From Effrenium voratum (taxonomy: Eukaryota > Sar > Dinophyceae > Suessiales > Symbiodiniaceae): a stretch of 64,000 nucleotides of DNA. Of this stretch, positions 42,178 to 54,099 are shown piece by piece. A model generated the notes under the pieces. The model saw only the letters and a list, made by a program, of their open reading frames with translations, did no database searches and had not been told where the DNA came from. Numbering within the stretch: position 1 is the first letter of the stretch; each line of letters opens with the position of its first letter. The stretch spans positions 62,001 through 126,000 of the forward strand of contig CAUJNA010002713.1 in NCBI GenBank assembly GCA_963377175.1, written 5' to 3'. The position numbers and the translations under genes were made by a program.

Positions 42178-44919
42178 TCAGCCCTTCTTGCTCCTTCCCT
42201 TCTTGTCAATCTGTGCCACGGCACCTTCTCGGGCTTGCATCTCCTTCTGCTGCTTCTTGAGCCAGGCAACTGCCTCAGCGAAGGCTTTCTCCAGCTCTGC
42301 CTCTGAGTGGTCCAAAGGCCTAAACGAGCAATACTTTCTGCTCTTGCCTGAAGTTCGGCCCTGCCAGCATTGACTTGGCGCGTGCCAGCCGACGCCCGGG
42401 AACGGCACCTTAGGCTGAATCACTGGCAGCTCCGCCCAGGCAGCGCAGCGCTTCACGGTGCGCTGCAGCCCGTGGAGCTCCCGGAGCTCCAAGGCGCAGG
42501 CCTCCGCCGCGGACTTCTCCGTGAAGCAGCCGCCCTCGATTCTCTTGCCGCCCTTTCTGACCCGGACACGCCACTTCTTCCTGCCTTTCTCAAACTCCAC
42601 CCCGGGCACGTCGGAGGTGCGGCTCTCGTCCCGGACCTTCTCCTTGATGCGGCCCCTGGCCACCAAGTCCGTGCGGAAGTGCTTGGCGGCCTCCAGGGCG
42701 GCGGCCTCAGCACGCTGCTCGTCAAGGCCCTCCTTCATGAAGCTGTTGATGCTAAATCTTTTGTAACACCGCGCGCTGGCTCCTGCTTTGCCTTTCTCGG
42801 TCCATTTAAGCTGCCAACTAAACTGTGGTGCCAGCCAACTAATGCCAGGAACGCCACTTTGCTTCTCCTGCTGCTTGGACAGCACCCTCGCAGGCTTCAC
42901 AGCATTGCTTGGATTCCCTCTTGTATCCCCAGCGGCAACAGCCACAGTGCCGGGCTTTGCAGCAGCTGACTGTGCGGCTGTTGGCGGCTGAGCAGCCGGC
43001 GGCCCAGCAGCTCCGACAGACTCCCAGACTTGGACGTCGTGCATGGCTTCTGCGCCGCCTGCGGAGGACAAGCGCCGCAAGCCATTCTGCTTGTCATAGG
43101 CCAAGCCGCGACCAGCCCAAAGGCCGCTGGGAAGGTCACGCATCCATGGCCACATCTTCATGCTTGCCGGGAAGCTTGCATCCTCGCGCGCGTCGGTTGT
43201 CACAGCACCTAACCAAGTCAATGTTCTCAAAGCAGCTGCGCAAACAAACAGGCACACAGGCACGCTTGCAGACAAAGAATCACAACACTCTTGGTTCACA
43301 CTGGCTTCCGTTTCAGCACATTCTAAAAGGGAACCCCCCATCAGTTGCCAACGCTGACCCATCTGAGTTTCGAACTTGCAAACCGCTTCGTTATGGGGTC
43401 AGCGGCTGCCAGTGGCGCGGCAAAGATGGGATGCCCACGCTTGAAGAAGCGCCGCAGGCAGCACAGCTCCTTCTGAGACAGGCGCTGCACGCACGGCGGG
43501 CCCTCCTCCGGTACGATGAGGGAGTTGAAGAAGAGGCTTGCCGGGCAGCAGGGCCTCCCAACGGACATGGTGTGGTACGCGCAACACGCTCCAGACAAAA
43601 ACCAATTGCGCTGCAACCGACGGGTAAAACAAATTCCAAGGTCTCATGCAAACAACTGCGCCGTGAACGCTGCTTCTTGGTCAGCAGCACCAGCCTTGAG
43701 GGTGTCCAGGTTGACTTTCTGCGAAACTCCGCACACTGATGGGCCCACACAGTCATCTGGCCCTCAAAATCCGTCAGGTCTTTGCCATCAGCCAGGCTGT
43801 GAAGGGCCAACTGACGGCCAGTCCTTTTTTGCCAAGTGGGTTCGTAAAGGGAGGCTGACGAATGTTCAAGTTCACGATCCCACCCGAACACTACAAACAA
43901 ACAAGAAGTAGGACCTGCCACCTGCCAACCGGGAGTCTCTTCCAGCACTGACTCTGCTTTCACCCTGGCGGCCGTTCCGTCTGCTGCCTGCGCCTTGTTC
44001 TTGCCGTCTTTTCCAGATGCGCTGGTCGAAAAGGAAGATTCTGGCTTCACCTGATTCAAGCGAGTGTGACAAGGCGACGAACGACCCGCATTGGCACCAT
44101 GGGGCAAAAGGATGCAGCGCAAGCTCAAGCAGTCATAATTGGCACTTTGCCATCCAAACTGAAAGCTGTCTCTGCAGTCATGATGAACAGGCTGTGCCTT
44201 CAACAACCAAACAACAGCCGAATAAGCTTCCTGAAAACGTCCATTGCCTGCTTTGCCCGACGGCCCAAGCCTGTTGGCTCCCCCCGAAGAAGGAGCCCCA
44301 CCCATTTCCGATGTCCTGCCTTGCAGTCTGCCGGCTCTGTCTTCACTTCCTGCATGCCCGAGAAAGCAAACATGGAAACATGGGGGGAGGCGGGGGTGGG
44401 GACCGCGGAGCAAACATGTGCACAACCAACCTGGAAACGCAAGGAAACCAAAGGAACCCAACATGGGCAACACAGTGTGGGCAGCAAACCGTGGAAACCA
44501 GCTTGGTAAACAGCAAGCTTTGCACAGCTGAGCTTCTTCCTTTACCTCCATCTTGATCTTCAACCAAAGGTTGTGCAAGTCAAGGCCGGCTTCCTTGTTC
44601 TCCTCTTTCTTGCAAATGGCGCCCATGCTTTGGCTCACCTGCACGTCATGACGCTGAAGGCGCCGACGCTTTACCGGCTGCGAGCACCCAGACTCCTGCA
44701 GTTTTTCCTGTGTTTCCAAGCAACCACCACCCAACCCGGAGGAACCGTACTTTGGAAGGGCGCCTATGTAGGAGACGCCTTTGTGGAGGAACTTGGTGTC
44801 CAACAAGCGAGAAGGGGGATCCAATTAAACCCCGCGTCCTGAGTGGGAAGCTCGACTTTGATGTTGGGGATCCGCCCAACCTCTTCGTCCGCAGGATCTT
44901 TCTTGATCTGTCCCTTCAT
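42178..44919 (-). CDS. Three-AP2-domain protein, tandem copy A
   Basis: The large last exon (43208-42178, AG-G acceptor) holds a conserved WPWMRDLPSG.WAGRGLAYD segment, an Ala/Pro linker and three AP2-like domains (VPGISW...WTEK; DVPGVEFEKGRKKWRVRVRK; FPGVGWHAPSQCWQ). It ends in the basic tail IDKKGRSKKG. Upstream exons, supported by conservation among copies, include ESGCSQPVKRRRLQRHDVQ (about 44702-44645, NLS-like), the following LKIKMEVKEEAQL part, a short VKTEP exon near 44340, an exon starting VKPESSFSTSASGKDGKN (about 44060) and an RPCCPASLFF...LSQKELCCLRRFF exon (about 43570-43350). The far 5' ATG used in copies B and C is out of frame here because of a 5-bp length change; the ATG at 44919-44917 is usable. 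AP2-family domains bind DNA, so a nuclear regulator is likely. Confidence 0.65.
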
Positions 44920-47610
44920 GCCTGGCAGGGTGGCGCGATGGCTGGGACAAGTCTGGGAGAGGCTTGATTCGGTTCCATATCTTCAGGAGCCAAAAAGTTC
45001 AACCTAGAGGGATCCTCTGAACGGAATCCTGCAAGGCATCCTGCCTGCAGCTGTCATTTGCCAAGCTTTCGGGAGGCGTACATTTTCTTGAGCAACGCAA
45101 CAACTGATACCTGTGCGGTGACGTCTCCACCATGCCTTGCAAGGACGGTGCACGCAGGAAGCGCAGCAGTGACTCTGTGCGCGCGGCAACCGCGTTCCGG
45201 TCGTGGCAATGCTCCCGTGCCCGGAGCTGAAAATGCTGCGAAAGCAAAGCAACTGCTCAACTTGCCTCAAAAACGGAAGAAACAAAAGCGAGGGGGGGCA
45301 AGCAACTGGTCTCTGTAAAGCAGAAGTGAAGGCTAGGGATTCAGGGCAGCCACCAATCATCTGCGAATCAAACGGTCTTCTGCACATCCCCGAAAGAATT
45401 GTTTGGACTCTTGCAAGTAGTCTTTCAGACTTCCGCGAAAAAATGCGAGTGCATCGGGACTTGGAGGGCCTCCCAACCCTGACAGGGCCGAAACCCTTGG
45501 TGTTGGGCCTTGACAACACGGACTGGGACTCAACATGGACCAAGCCTTCCTACCTCAGGGAGGGGGGACCCCAAATTACCATTTCGGGGGAAATCGGGAA
45601 CAAACAATAGAACCCCCGAAGATAAGTTGGGATGAATGGAAACTTCCTCTACAAGAACATCACCCTGCAAGAAACCCCGGCAGATTCACATGGAACGCAA
45701 GCGTCCATCAGTTTTCGGGGGACAAGACCCCTTCCTTAATCTGACCTGCGGAGTTGACTGGCTGGAAACAACGACTCAGCGCTTCCGGGCCCAAGGATTA
45801 TCAAGACACCGCGCAAATCTGGACAGGTGAGTGCGGCCCAAGCCAAATTTACCCGAATCGGTCATCTCTTGCGTTCAAAGGACCTGGATGCAAATATGCT
45901 GTCGCACATCAAAAAGAAACCAACCATCTTAAGGGACTGGACAAACAAATAGGTCAGTTTTTGCCGAAATCCATTTTGTTCTTGTGGGATCCTGACTTTT
46001 TTGAGGGTACCAGTACAATGACAACCACAAACTGTTGGGACCCCTTCACGCACACATTCCCATCATTTGAATCTTGTCCAAATCGCATCCCTAGCAAAGA
46101 AAATGAACTGCAAAAAATCACCCACCCATTTAAGTTCACAGGCGTCGCCTGCCCCACCGGGCCTTGACCCGAATGCTCGGCGCCGGCGCAGCGCGGTCCA
46201 GCCGCCAAGCCGCGCTCCGAAGCCTCACAAAGCTGAAGCAACCACGTTGGCGGCGGCGATATACTTTTCGAGGGGTGCCTCCCCGATTCTTTTCAGGGAT
46301 CCTTCTTTCTAGAAAACCTCCGGAAACCCACAGAAAACGGCCGGCTATTGGAAAGAACGATGCTTGAAAAGATGGGGAATCAAGCCCTAGAACTTTAAGC
46401 CTTGCCCCTGGCAACTCTTTACCAGCAATTTACCCCAAAAATGTCCCTATCCTCAACCCTAAGATATACTGCATTGCTTGGCCAACCAATAGGAAAGCCA
46501 TCATCTAAAAACCGACACACCCATATGGTTTGGCAAACCAACACCCAACAAACCGTTTGCACATGAAAATCGCCAAGCCTTCTGAACAGACTTGTTTGTC
46601 TTTTGGATGAAAACATGTATAACTGGCCTGGCCAGTGAGCGAAACCTGGATGTTGCAACGTAAAGGGACATATCCAGGTCACTTGCCAATCAACCACCTT
46701 GCCAAAGGTAGCCTCGAGCTAACTTGGCCACACAGGCGAGGTGTAAGCAGCACCCAAATTGGTCAAGCAAAGTCATGAGACTGCTTTACTGCCTTTCCAG
46801 AAAGTGACTAACATCCAGAAACTGGGAAAGCTCACTTCCTGAGGGGTGGCGCAAAAAGTCCAAACTTGTTTATTGCACCCTCATACCCGCCCACGCGGGC
46901 CTGCGTGGGGCTATAGAAAACCTTGGGCGTGTCATCTTTGAAATTCCCCCCTTTTCTGTGGTTCCAAGCTGAAACCAACAGGAGCACCGTTGGCGCCAAT
47001 CAAATTGCTGAGGGGGTCGAACCTGAACCAAGACATTCTTTTTTTGGCATCAAGCCAGGGGCTGGCTTCTGCTCACCTCGCATCAAAGGCCGGCGTGGCC
47101 CAGCCTTGCGCACCGCCTTCAGCATGCAAATGCGGCTCCTGCGGCGAAGAGAGGTGACTGGCTGACACCCATGACCTGATGGGGCATATTTGGTTTCCCT
47201 TGAAGACCACGCTGATCAGGGGCACGGAAAGACATGTCGACATGATGAGCAATCACAATACAATCAGCGTGTTGGTTTGTGCTGAGCCCCCAAATCTGAT
47301 GTGGCTGTGGCTCTAAAAAACACCAACACATGGAAAGTGAAACGTGGAGTTAATATTTCAAGCACCCCAATCCGAACATGTGCTGCGTGCCTGTGCCACC
47401 AAGCAGGTACAAAGAAGCACGTTCGTCATGCTACAGCAATCCGGCATGCGCCACGGAAAGTGAAGCTGTTCCAAAAGAATGACAGCAATATGGCGGGCTC
47501 AGTAGCTACATCACAAGCAGCAAGAATCAGTTCAACCTGGCAAACATCAGTAAGCAGCGCTCTTTTCGCACCAATGCGCAATGCTCACGGTACGCTTGAC
47601 TGGTTCTTTC
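44920..47610. other. Spacer between AP2 copies A and B
   Basis: Contains sequence repeated in the other spacers: blocks near 45810-45890 and 46125-46240 recur near 58065-58140 and 58420-58540, and in part near 51700 and 52075. One such block reads CEASERGL...GQGPVGQATPVNLNGW on the minus strand and could be an exon. A conserved frame near 47150-47085 ends at a GTGAGC donor. These hints are too weak for a gene model. Confidence 0.4.
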
Positions 47611-50600
47611 TCAGCCCTTCTTGCTCCTTCCCTTCTTGTCAATTTTGCCCTTCGCTCCAGCGCCTCCTCCGTCTTGGATCTCCTTCCGCTGCTTCTTGAG
47701 CCAGGCCACTGCCTTGGCAAAGGCCTTCTCCAGCTCCAGCTCCGAGTGCTCCAGGGGCTTGAAAGTGCGTTGCATCCGAATCGTTCCCTTGCTGTCTGCC
47801 TGCCAGCATTGACTTCTCGCGTGCCAAGTGACGCCCGGGAACGCCACCTTGGGCTGAAACACCGGCAGCTCCGCCCGGGCAGCGCAGCTCTTCACGGTGC
47901 GCTGGAGCCCGTGGAGCTCCCGAAGCTCAGTGGCGCGAGCCTCCGCCTCGGCCTTCTCCGTGAAGTAGCCGCCATGGATGTTCCTACTGCCAGGCTTGAC
48001 AATCTGAACCAGCCACTTCTTCTTCAGCTTTTGGAAGCTTACCCCGGGCACGTCGGAGGTGAGGCTCTCGTCCCGGACCTTCTCCTTGATGCAGCCCTTA
48101 GCCACCAAGTCCGCGCGGAAGGCCTTGGCAGCCTCCAGCGCGGCGGCCTCAGCCTCCACCTCATTCAGGCCCTGTTTCATGAAGCTGCTGATGGTAAAAG
48201 ATTGTGCTTGGCGGGTGCTGGCTCCTTTTTCGTCTTTTTCAGTCCATCGAAGCTTCCAAGTGAACTGTGGTGACACCCAACTGATGCCAGGGACGCCGCT
48301 CTGCTTCTCCTGCTGCTTGGACAGCACCTTCGCAGGCTTCAGGGCATTGCCTGGAACATTCCCGCCTGCTGCAGCAGGTCCAGGCGTTGCAGCAGCTGAC
48401 TTTGCAGCAGTAGGCGGCTGAGCAGCCGGCTGCCCAGCAGCTCCGACAGACTCCCAGACTTGGACGCTGTGCATGGCTTCTGCGCCGCCTGCCGAGGACA
48501 AGCGCCGCAAGCCGCTCTGCTCATCGTAGGCCAAGCCGCGACCAGCCCAAATGCCGCTGGGCAGGTCACGCATCCACGGCCACATCTTCATGCATGCCGC
48601 GCCTCTGGCCGGGAAGTTTTTATCTTCTTGCGAGGCGGCTGCCGCAGCACCTCGCCAAGTCAACGGTGACAAAGTAGCCACCCAAACAAACAAGCACATG
48701 GAATTGAATGGATGCTTGCAGCACACGAAACTCCTACAACGACTCTTGGCTTGTTGGAGCACGTTCCAAAAGAAAGGGACCCATTTTTGTGGGCAAACCG
48801 GTGATGATCAGGCTGCATCCCATCCCCTCAGCGCCAATGCCGCCCCATCTGAGATCCCAACGCGCTAAAGGCTTGGGTGTCGGATCAGCCGCTGGAAGTG
48901 GTGCAGCAAAGATTGGATGCCGTCGCTCGAAGAAGCGGCGCAGGCAGCACAGCTCCTTTTGGGACAAGCGCTGCACGCAAGGCAAGTCTTTCTCTTCCGG
49001 CACAATGGGGCTGATGAAGAAGAGGTGTGCCGGGCAGCAGGGCCTCCCAACGAACATGGCATGCCGACACTGTTGATCTAACGGTCCATTGTAGCACAAC
49101 CTGGGATTATACTCTAGAGACATGACCCAACATGGTCCCGAATAACATGTTATTTTCTGCAAAAAGACCCACCGCGCGCAATGCCTCAACGCGTGCAATT
49201 TCGAGCAGTCATGCGAACAACTGTGCAGCGGGCGCAAGCCTTCAACATGCAAACGATCCTGTTTACTTGATTATTGGTCGGCAGCACCGGCCTTGAGGGC
49301 GTCCAGGTTGACTTCCCGCGGAACTCCGCACACTGATGGGCCCACGCGGTCATCTGGCCCTCAAAATTCGGCAGGTCGCTACGATCAGCCAGGCTGTGCC
49401 CAGTTGGGAGGGTCAACTGACGGCCAGTCCTTACATGCCGAGTGGGTTCCCAAAAGACACAAGGGCCGGCATTGGTGTTGCGGGCGAATGTTCAAGTTGG
49501 TGATCCAACACAAAAACGGGAAGCAACAAGAAGTAAAACCTGCAACCGGCCAACCGGGATTCTCTTCCAGCGCTGGCTCTGCTTTCACCATGGCGGCCTT
49601 TCCGTCCGCTGCCTGCGCCTTTCCCACCTTCACTTTTGGCTGGCCCTTGATGTTCTTGCCGTCTTTCCCAGATGTGCTGGTCAAGAAGGAAGCCTCTGCT
49701 TTCACCTGATTCAGGCGAGTATGGAGGGTGATTCACAACGCACATTGGCACCATGGGGCAAAAGGATGCAGCGCAAGTCCAAGCAGTCATAATTGGCACT
49801 TTGCCATCCAAATTGAAAGCTGACTCTGCAGTCATGATGAACAGGCACCAAACAACAGCCGAATAAGCTTCCTGAAATGAGTGAAACACATCAAGTCCAT
49901 TGCCTGCTTTGCACGAGGGCCCCAGCTTATTGGCTCCCCCCGAAGAGGAGCCCAACCCATTTCTGATGTCCTGCCTTGCAGTCAGTCGGCTCTGTCTTCG
50001 CTTCCTGCAATCCGCCCTCCGGGTTGCGCCCGTCCATGGCTTCAATTTCCTGATGCACCGGAAACCCAACATGAAACATAAGGGGCGACCGCGAGGGCAA
50101 ACATCAGCGCGACCCACCTGGAAACGCTAGGAAAACCAAAGGGACCAATCAGTAGAAAGACAATGCAACCCGTGGAAAACCAGCTTGGTAAACAGCAGGC
50201 TTTGCACAGCTGAGCTTCTTCCTTTACCTCCATCTTGATCTTCAACCAAAGGTTGTGCAAGTCAAGGCCGGCTTCCTTGTTCTCCTCTTTCTTGCAAATT
50301 GCGCCCATGCTTTGGCTCACCTGCACGTCATGACGCCAAAGGCGCCGACGCTTTACAGGCTGTGAGTAACCAGACTCCTGCAGAGTTCACTGTGTTTCCA
50401 AGCAACCACCGTTTAACATGCACGAGACGCAATTGTGGAAGAACTCGCCTCAACTCGGTGTCCAACAAGCCACAAGGGGGATCCAGTTGAACCCGCGTCC
50501 TGAGTGGGAAGCTCGACTTTGATGTCGCGGGTCCGCCCAACCTCTTCGTTCGCACGCTTTTTGTTGATCAGTCCCTTCATGCTTGCCGAAGCCTTGGCTG

Positions 50601-50634
50601 GGACAAGTCTGGGAGAGGCTTGATTCGGTTCCAT
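47611..50634 (-). CDS. Three-AP2-domain protein, tandem copy B
   Basis: The last exon is 48650-47611. AP2-like domains are at about residues 155-224, 236-285 and 306-361 counted from an open frame start at 48762 (SGVPGISWVSPQFTWKLRW; SDVPGVSFQKLKKKWLVQI; FPGVTWHARSQCWQ). The tail is KGKIDKKGRSKKG. The 5' exon starts at ATG 50634-50632 (MEPNQASPRLVPAKAS) or the internal ATG at 50580. It is followed by RDIKVELPTQD, the NLS-like SQPVKRRRLWRHDVQ exon, IKMEVKEEAQL, an EAKTEPTDCK exon, VKAEASFLTSTSGKDGKN...VKAEPALEE (from 49705) and the RPCCPA...KELCCLRRFF exon (about 49070-48860). It is very similar to copy C, which points to a recent duplication or gene conversion. Confidence 0.65.
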
Positions 50635-53600
50635 ATCTTCAAGAGCCAGCCCGACAAAGGCAAGTCTAAAAGTTCAACCTAGAGGGATCCTCCGAAATAA
50701 ATCCTACCAGACATCCTGCAACTGTTCATTTGCCAAGTTTTTTGCGGGACGTACATTATCTTGAACCAAACATAAACCCTGATACCTGCGCGCAACGTCT
50801 CCACCGCGCCTGGCGCGCAGGTTCGCAAGCGCACGCAGGTGGCAGCAGTGACTCTGTGCGCGAGGCCCGCGTTCCGGTCGTGGCAATGCTCCAGTGCCCG
50901 GAGCTGAATATGCTGCGAAGGCAAAACTTTTGTTTAACTTGCCTCGCCATCTGACTGCCCGATTTTAAGTCTGACAGCTCAACAGGCAACTGAACTGACC
51001 AACGTCAGTGTGAAGGCATCTAAAGCCGTCTGCTCCTCAATCAGATTTCGTGGCTTGTGAAAAATGGGGGGGGCCTACAGTGTGGGAGGTCAAAAGGCAA
51101 CCAATACAAGTACATCGATGCAAAGGCAACCAAAAAGGACAGTAAGGACAGTAAAGCCAAACAGAGTGTTGTGGCTTGTGAACGAAACGACGGTCTCTAT
51201 GAAACAGGACTGGGGCGCTGGGTTTGGCTGCCACCACTTCTCTTCCAACCGGTGTTGCAGGAATTGGTCTTCTCCACATCCCCGGAAGAACTGTTTGGAC
51301 CCCTTGCAAGTCGTCTTGACTTCCCGGAAAAATGCGAGTGCATCCGGATTTGGAGGGGCTCCCAACCCTGACAGGGCCGAAACTCTTGGTGTTGGGCCTT
51401 GACAACAAGGACTGGGACCCAACATGGACCAAACCTTCCTACCCGAAGCCGGGGAAACTCCAATTCCATTTTTGGGGGAAATTGGGAACAAGCAATAGAA
51501 CCCCCCCAAAACAAATTGGGATGAATGGGAAACCGAAGACTCCCCACACTTCCAAGGAACGTCACCCTGCAGATTCACATGGAACCCAAACATCCACAAG
51601 TTTTCGGAGCAGGCCCCTTTGCGGGTTCCTTCCGCAATCTGGCGGAGTGCACCGGCGAGTGTAGGCTTATGAAGACATCTCACGCATCTGAACAGGTGAG
51701 TCATGAACCCAAACCAACTTTGCTCGAATCGGTCATCTCTTACAATGAAAGGACCTGGATGCAAATTCTATGCTGTCGGGCTCCCGTAGAGGCACCCAAA
51801 GGAAACCAACCATCTTAAGGGATCCTATTTGGAGAAGCACTCATTCAGGTTTTGGCAAAATCTAATTGGATCATTTGGGATTTTGATTGAGTGTCTTTTT
51901 GAGGGTACCATGCTTTGCTGTTGTGGACATTGTTTGGGCCCCCTTCCCCAAAAAAACGCGTACACACACAGACCCACCTTCGCATCATTTGCTGAGTCTT
52001 GCATGTCTGACTGACGTCCCTAGCAAACTTAGCCCTGGATGTAAGGGACTTCAACATGACACGCCCATTTAAGTTCACGTCGCCTGGGCCCACGCTCCGT
52101 CGCCTGAAGCTCCGGCACCAGCGAAGCGCCACAATTCAGCCGCTGCGTTCTCCGAAGCCTCAGGAAAACCGGCGCAAACAAGTTGGATCCATGAGCCCTG
52201 CAAGCAAATCTTAACCACAAGGCTTCAAATCCCATATGTTCCATGTGCGCCTGATCCTTGATTGATCTACGATCATCAGGGGACGGCTGCTGCAAGACTT
52301 GGATTCATGAGTCCATCCGACATCTTGGGTGCGTGGGTCCTGCCTCAAACGAGGTCCGCTTTCGTCAGAAATTCTGCTAACCCCACAGCCACCCAAACCC
52401 ATTTAGGCCTTCGGCCTAACTTTAGCTGAAGGGTTCCTTCTCGCCTGCAGCCTGCCATGGAACCAGAAAGCCAATTCTGTGGAAGGGTTTAGGGAATCCA
52501 AAAGGAAACGAGGAGCAAAGGAAATTGGAGGCGGGCATTACGACCTTGTGACTCCCTAAGTAATTATGCATATAACGAGAATGGATTTCATATCTTGCAA
52601 AAGCTTTCGGGGCCTGAAGTTGCAGCAAATCATTCGAATTGGCACCTGGGCATGATGTTCATTCCTGGATTTGCTAGAAAGCGGTCAATATTTATGGCGT
52701 CGCCTGAAACAGGAATTCTTCAAACCCACACGTTTCACAGTAAGGTTTTTAAAGGCGGGTTGTGGGAAAGAAGACACAACAAAATTGCACTTGGCACCAG
52801 GCAATGGATGGCACTGATCACCAATTCATCACCATTGGCGGGCATTTCCAATTTTCTAGAACAAGGTTCCGACAAGGATGCGTGCAAAGACCACCTGATG
52901 AAGGTGTTTCTTTTGCTAGCCCAATGTACCCGTAAAGAAACCCTTGGACCTGGCCAAGTGGCCGTTCTTAGTACGGCACTGTAGGGCCACCCAACCCCAA
53001 TATTGAAACGAAGCCCTTGGCAGTTGGGGGGAGCGAAGCCCGCAAAACATATGTTCCCATATGGGTGTTCCCATATTGTCCCGTATGTTTCTATGTTTCC
53101 CTGTAATTTCACCATCTACTCCCTACTACGGAGAAGCCGGCAAAACAAACATTTGCAAAGGTCAATGAAGCAACCAGTCGCTATGGGGTTGAAAGCGCCA
53201 ACTGCATGAGTTGGGCAGTTTTCACCCAAGGTGGCACACGCCCACACGCATTGATACCAGCACATATTCACTGCAAGTTAAAGGGATTCCTGAACCAATC
53301 CAGTTTGCCATATGTTGCCGTGGACCTTTGTAAATATATATAGGCCAAACCAGAGAATCCTGACCCTGACATGTGAAAACATGAGGGACAGTGATGCGAG
53401 CGAACGGTCAGTTTTCTGCATCTGCCAAGTGACTTTTGGGTGTTTCCTCCCAGGAAAAAAAGCCTCAGACAAAGTCCTTTGCAGCCCACATGTGAGGCCA
53501 GCGCGGCTCAGGGTCCGCGAGTTGCCTCAGATCCTGCGGCGAAGGGTGAATTCGGACAGGCAAACAACCCTGAGGTCCAAGGGAATATATTAAAAAGACA

Positions 53601-54099
53601 TGGAAATATTGGAAAGATTTGGGGACATGTGGAAACATATGAGAAATATGGAACCCCATAGGAACCTACTGTGATTTCAGTCATAATTATCGTATAGGCA
53701 TGTCTTAGACGGACCATGTTTGGGCTCATCAAGGGAACCCGAAAGGAAGCCATGAGTCACAATGAGCAACCACAATATGATCAGCATGTGGGTTTGTGGT
53801 GAGCCTCCAGGCTGTGGCCCTAAGCAGGCCCCTCGCAAACCATACAGCATGCTGTCATTATATATGTCAAACACCCCGATCCGAACATGTGCTGTGTGTC
53901 TGTGCCACCAGGCAGGTACAAAAAAGGACAAACATACACAACACAGCAATCCAACATGCGTCTCGCAAAGCGAAGCCGTTCTCAAAGAATGCCAAAGCAG
54001 TGTGACTGGCTGAGTAGCTACAAACAAGACAAGGAACATTTCAACCAGGCAAAATGCAGCAGCGCCCTTTCCACTGCCAATCGCTTGCATGGCTCTTCC
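50635..54099. other. Spacer between AP2 copies B and C
   Basis: 50640-51450 is nearly the same as 57006-57830 (spacer after copy C). 52070-52170 matches blocks in the other spacers. No gene is called. About 52400-53750 has no counterpart I can see in the A-B spacer and accounts for the longer period here. Confidence 0.45.

Noticed and set aside
43391..44824. 477-codon minus-strand open frame upstream of AP2 copy A
   Set aside because: It reads through several exons and introns; parts of it match conserved exons only in pieces and other copies do not keep it open. Treated as chance readthrough.
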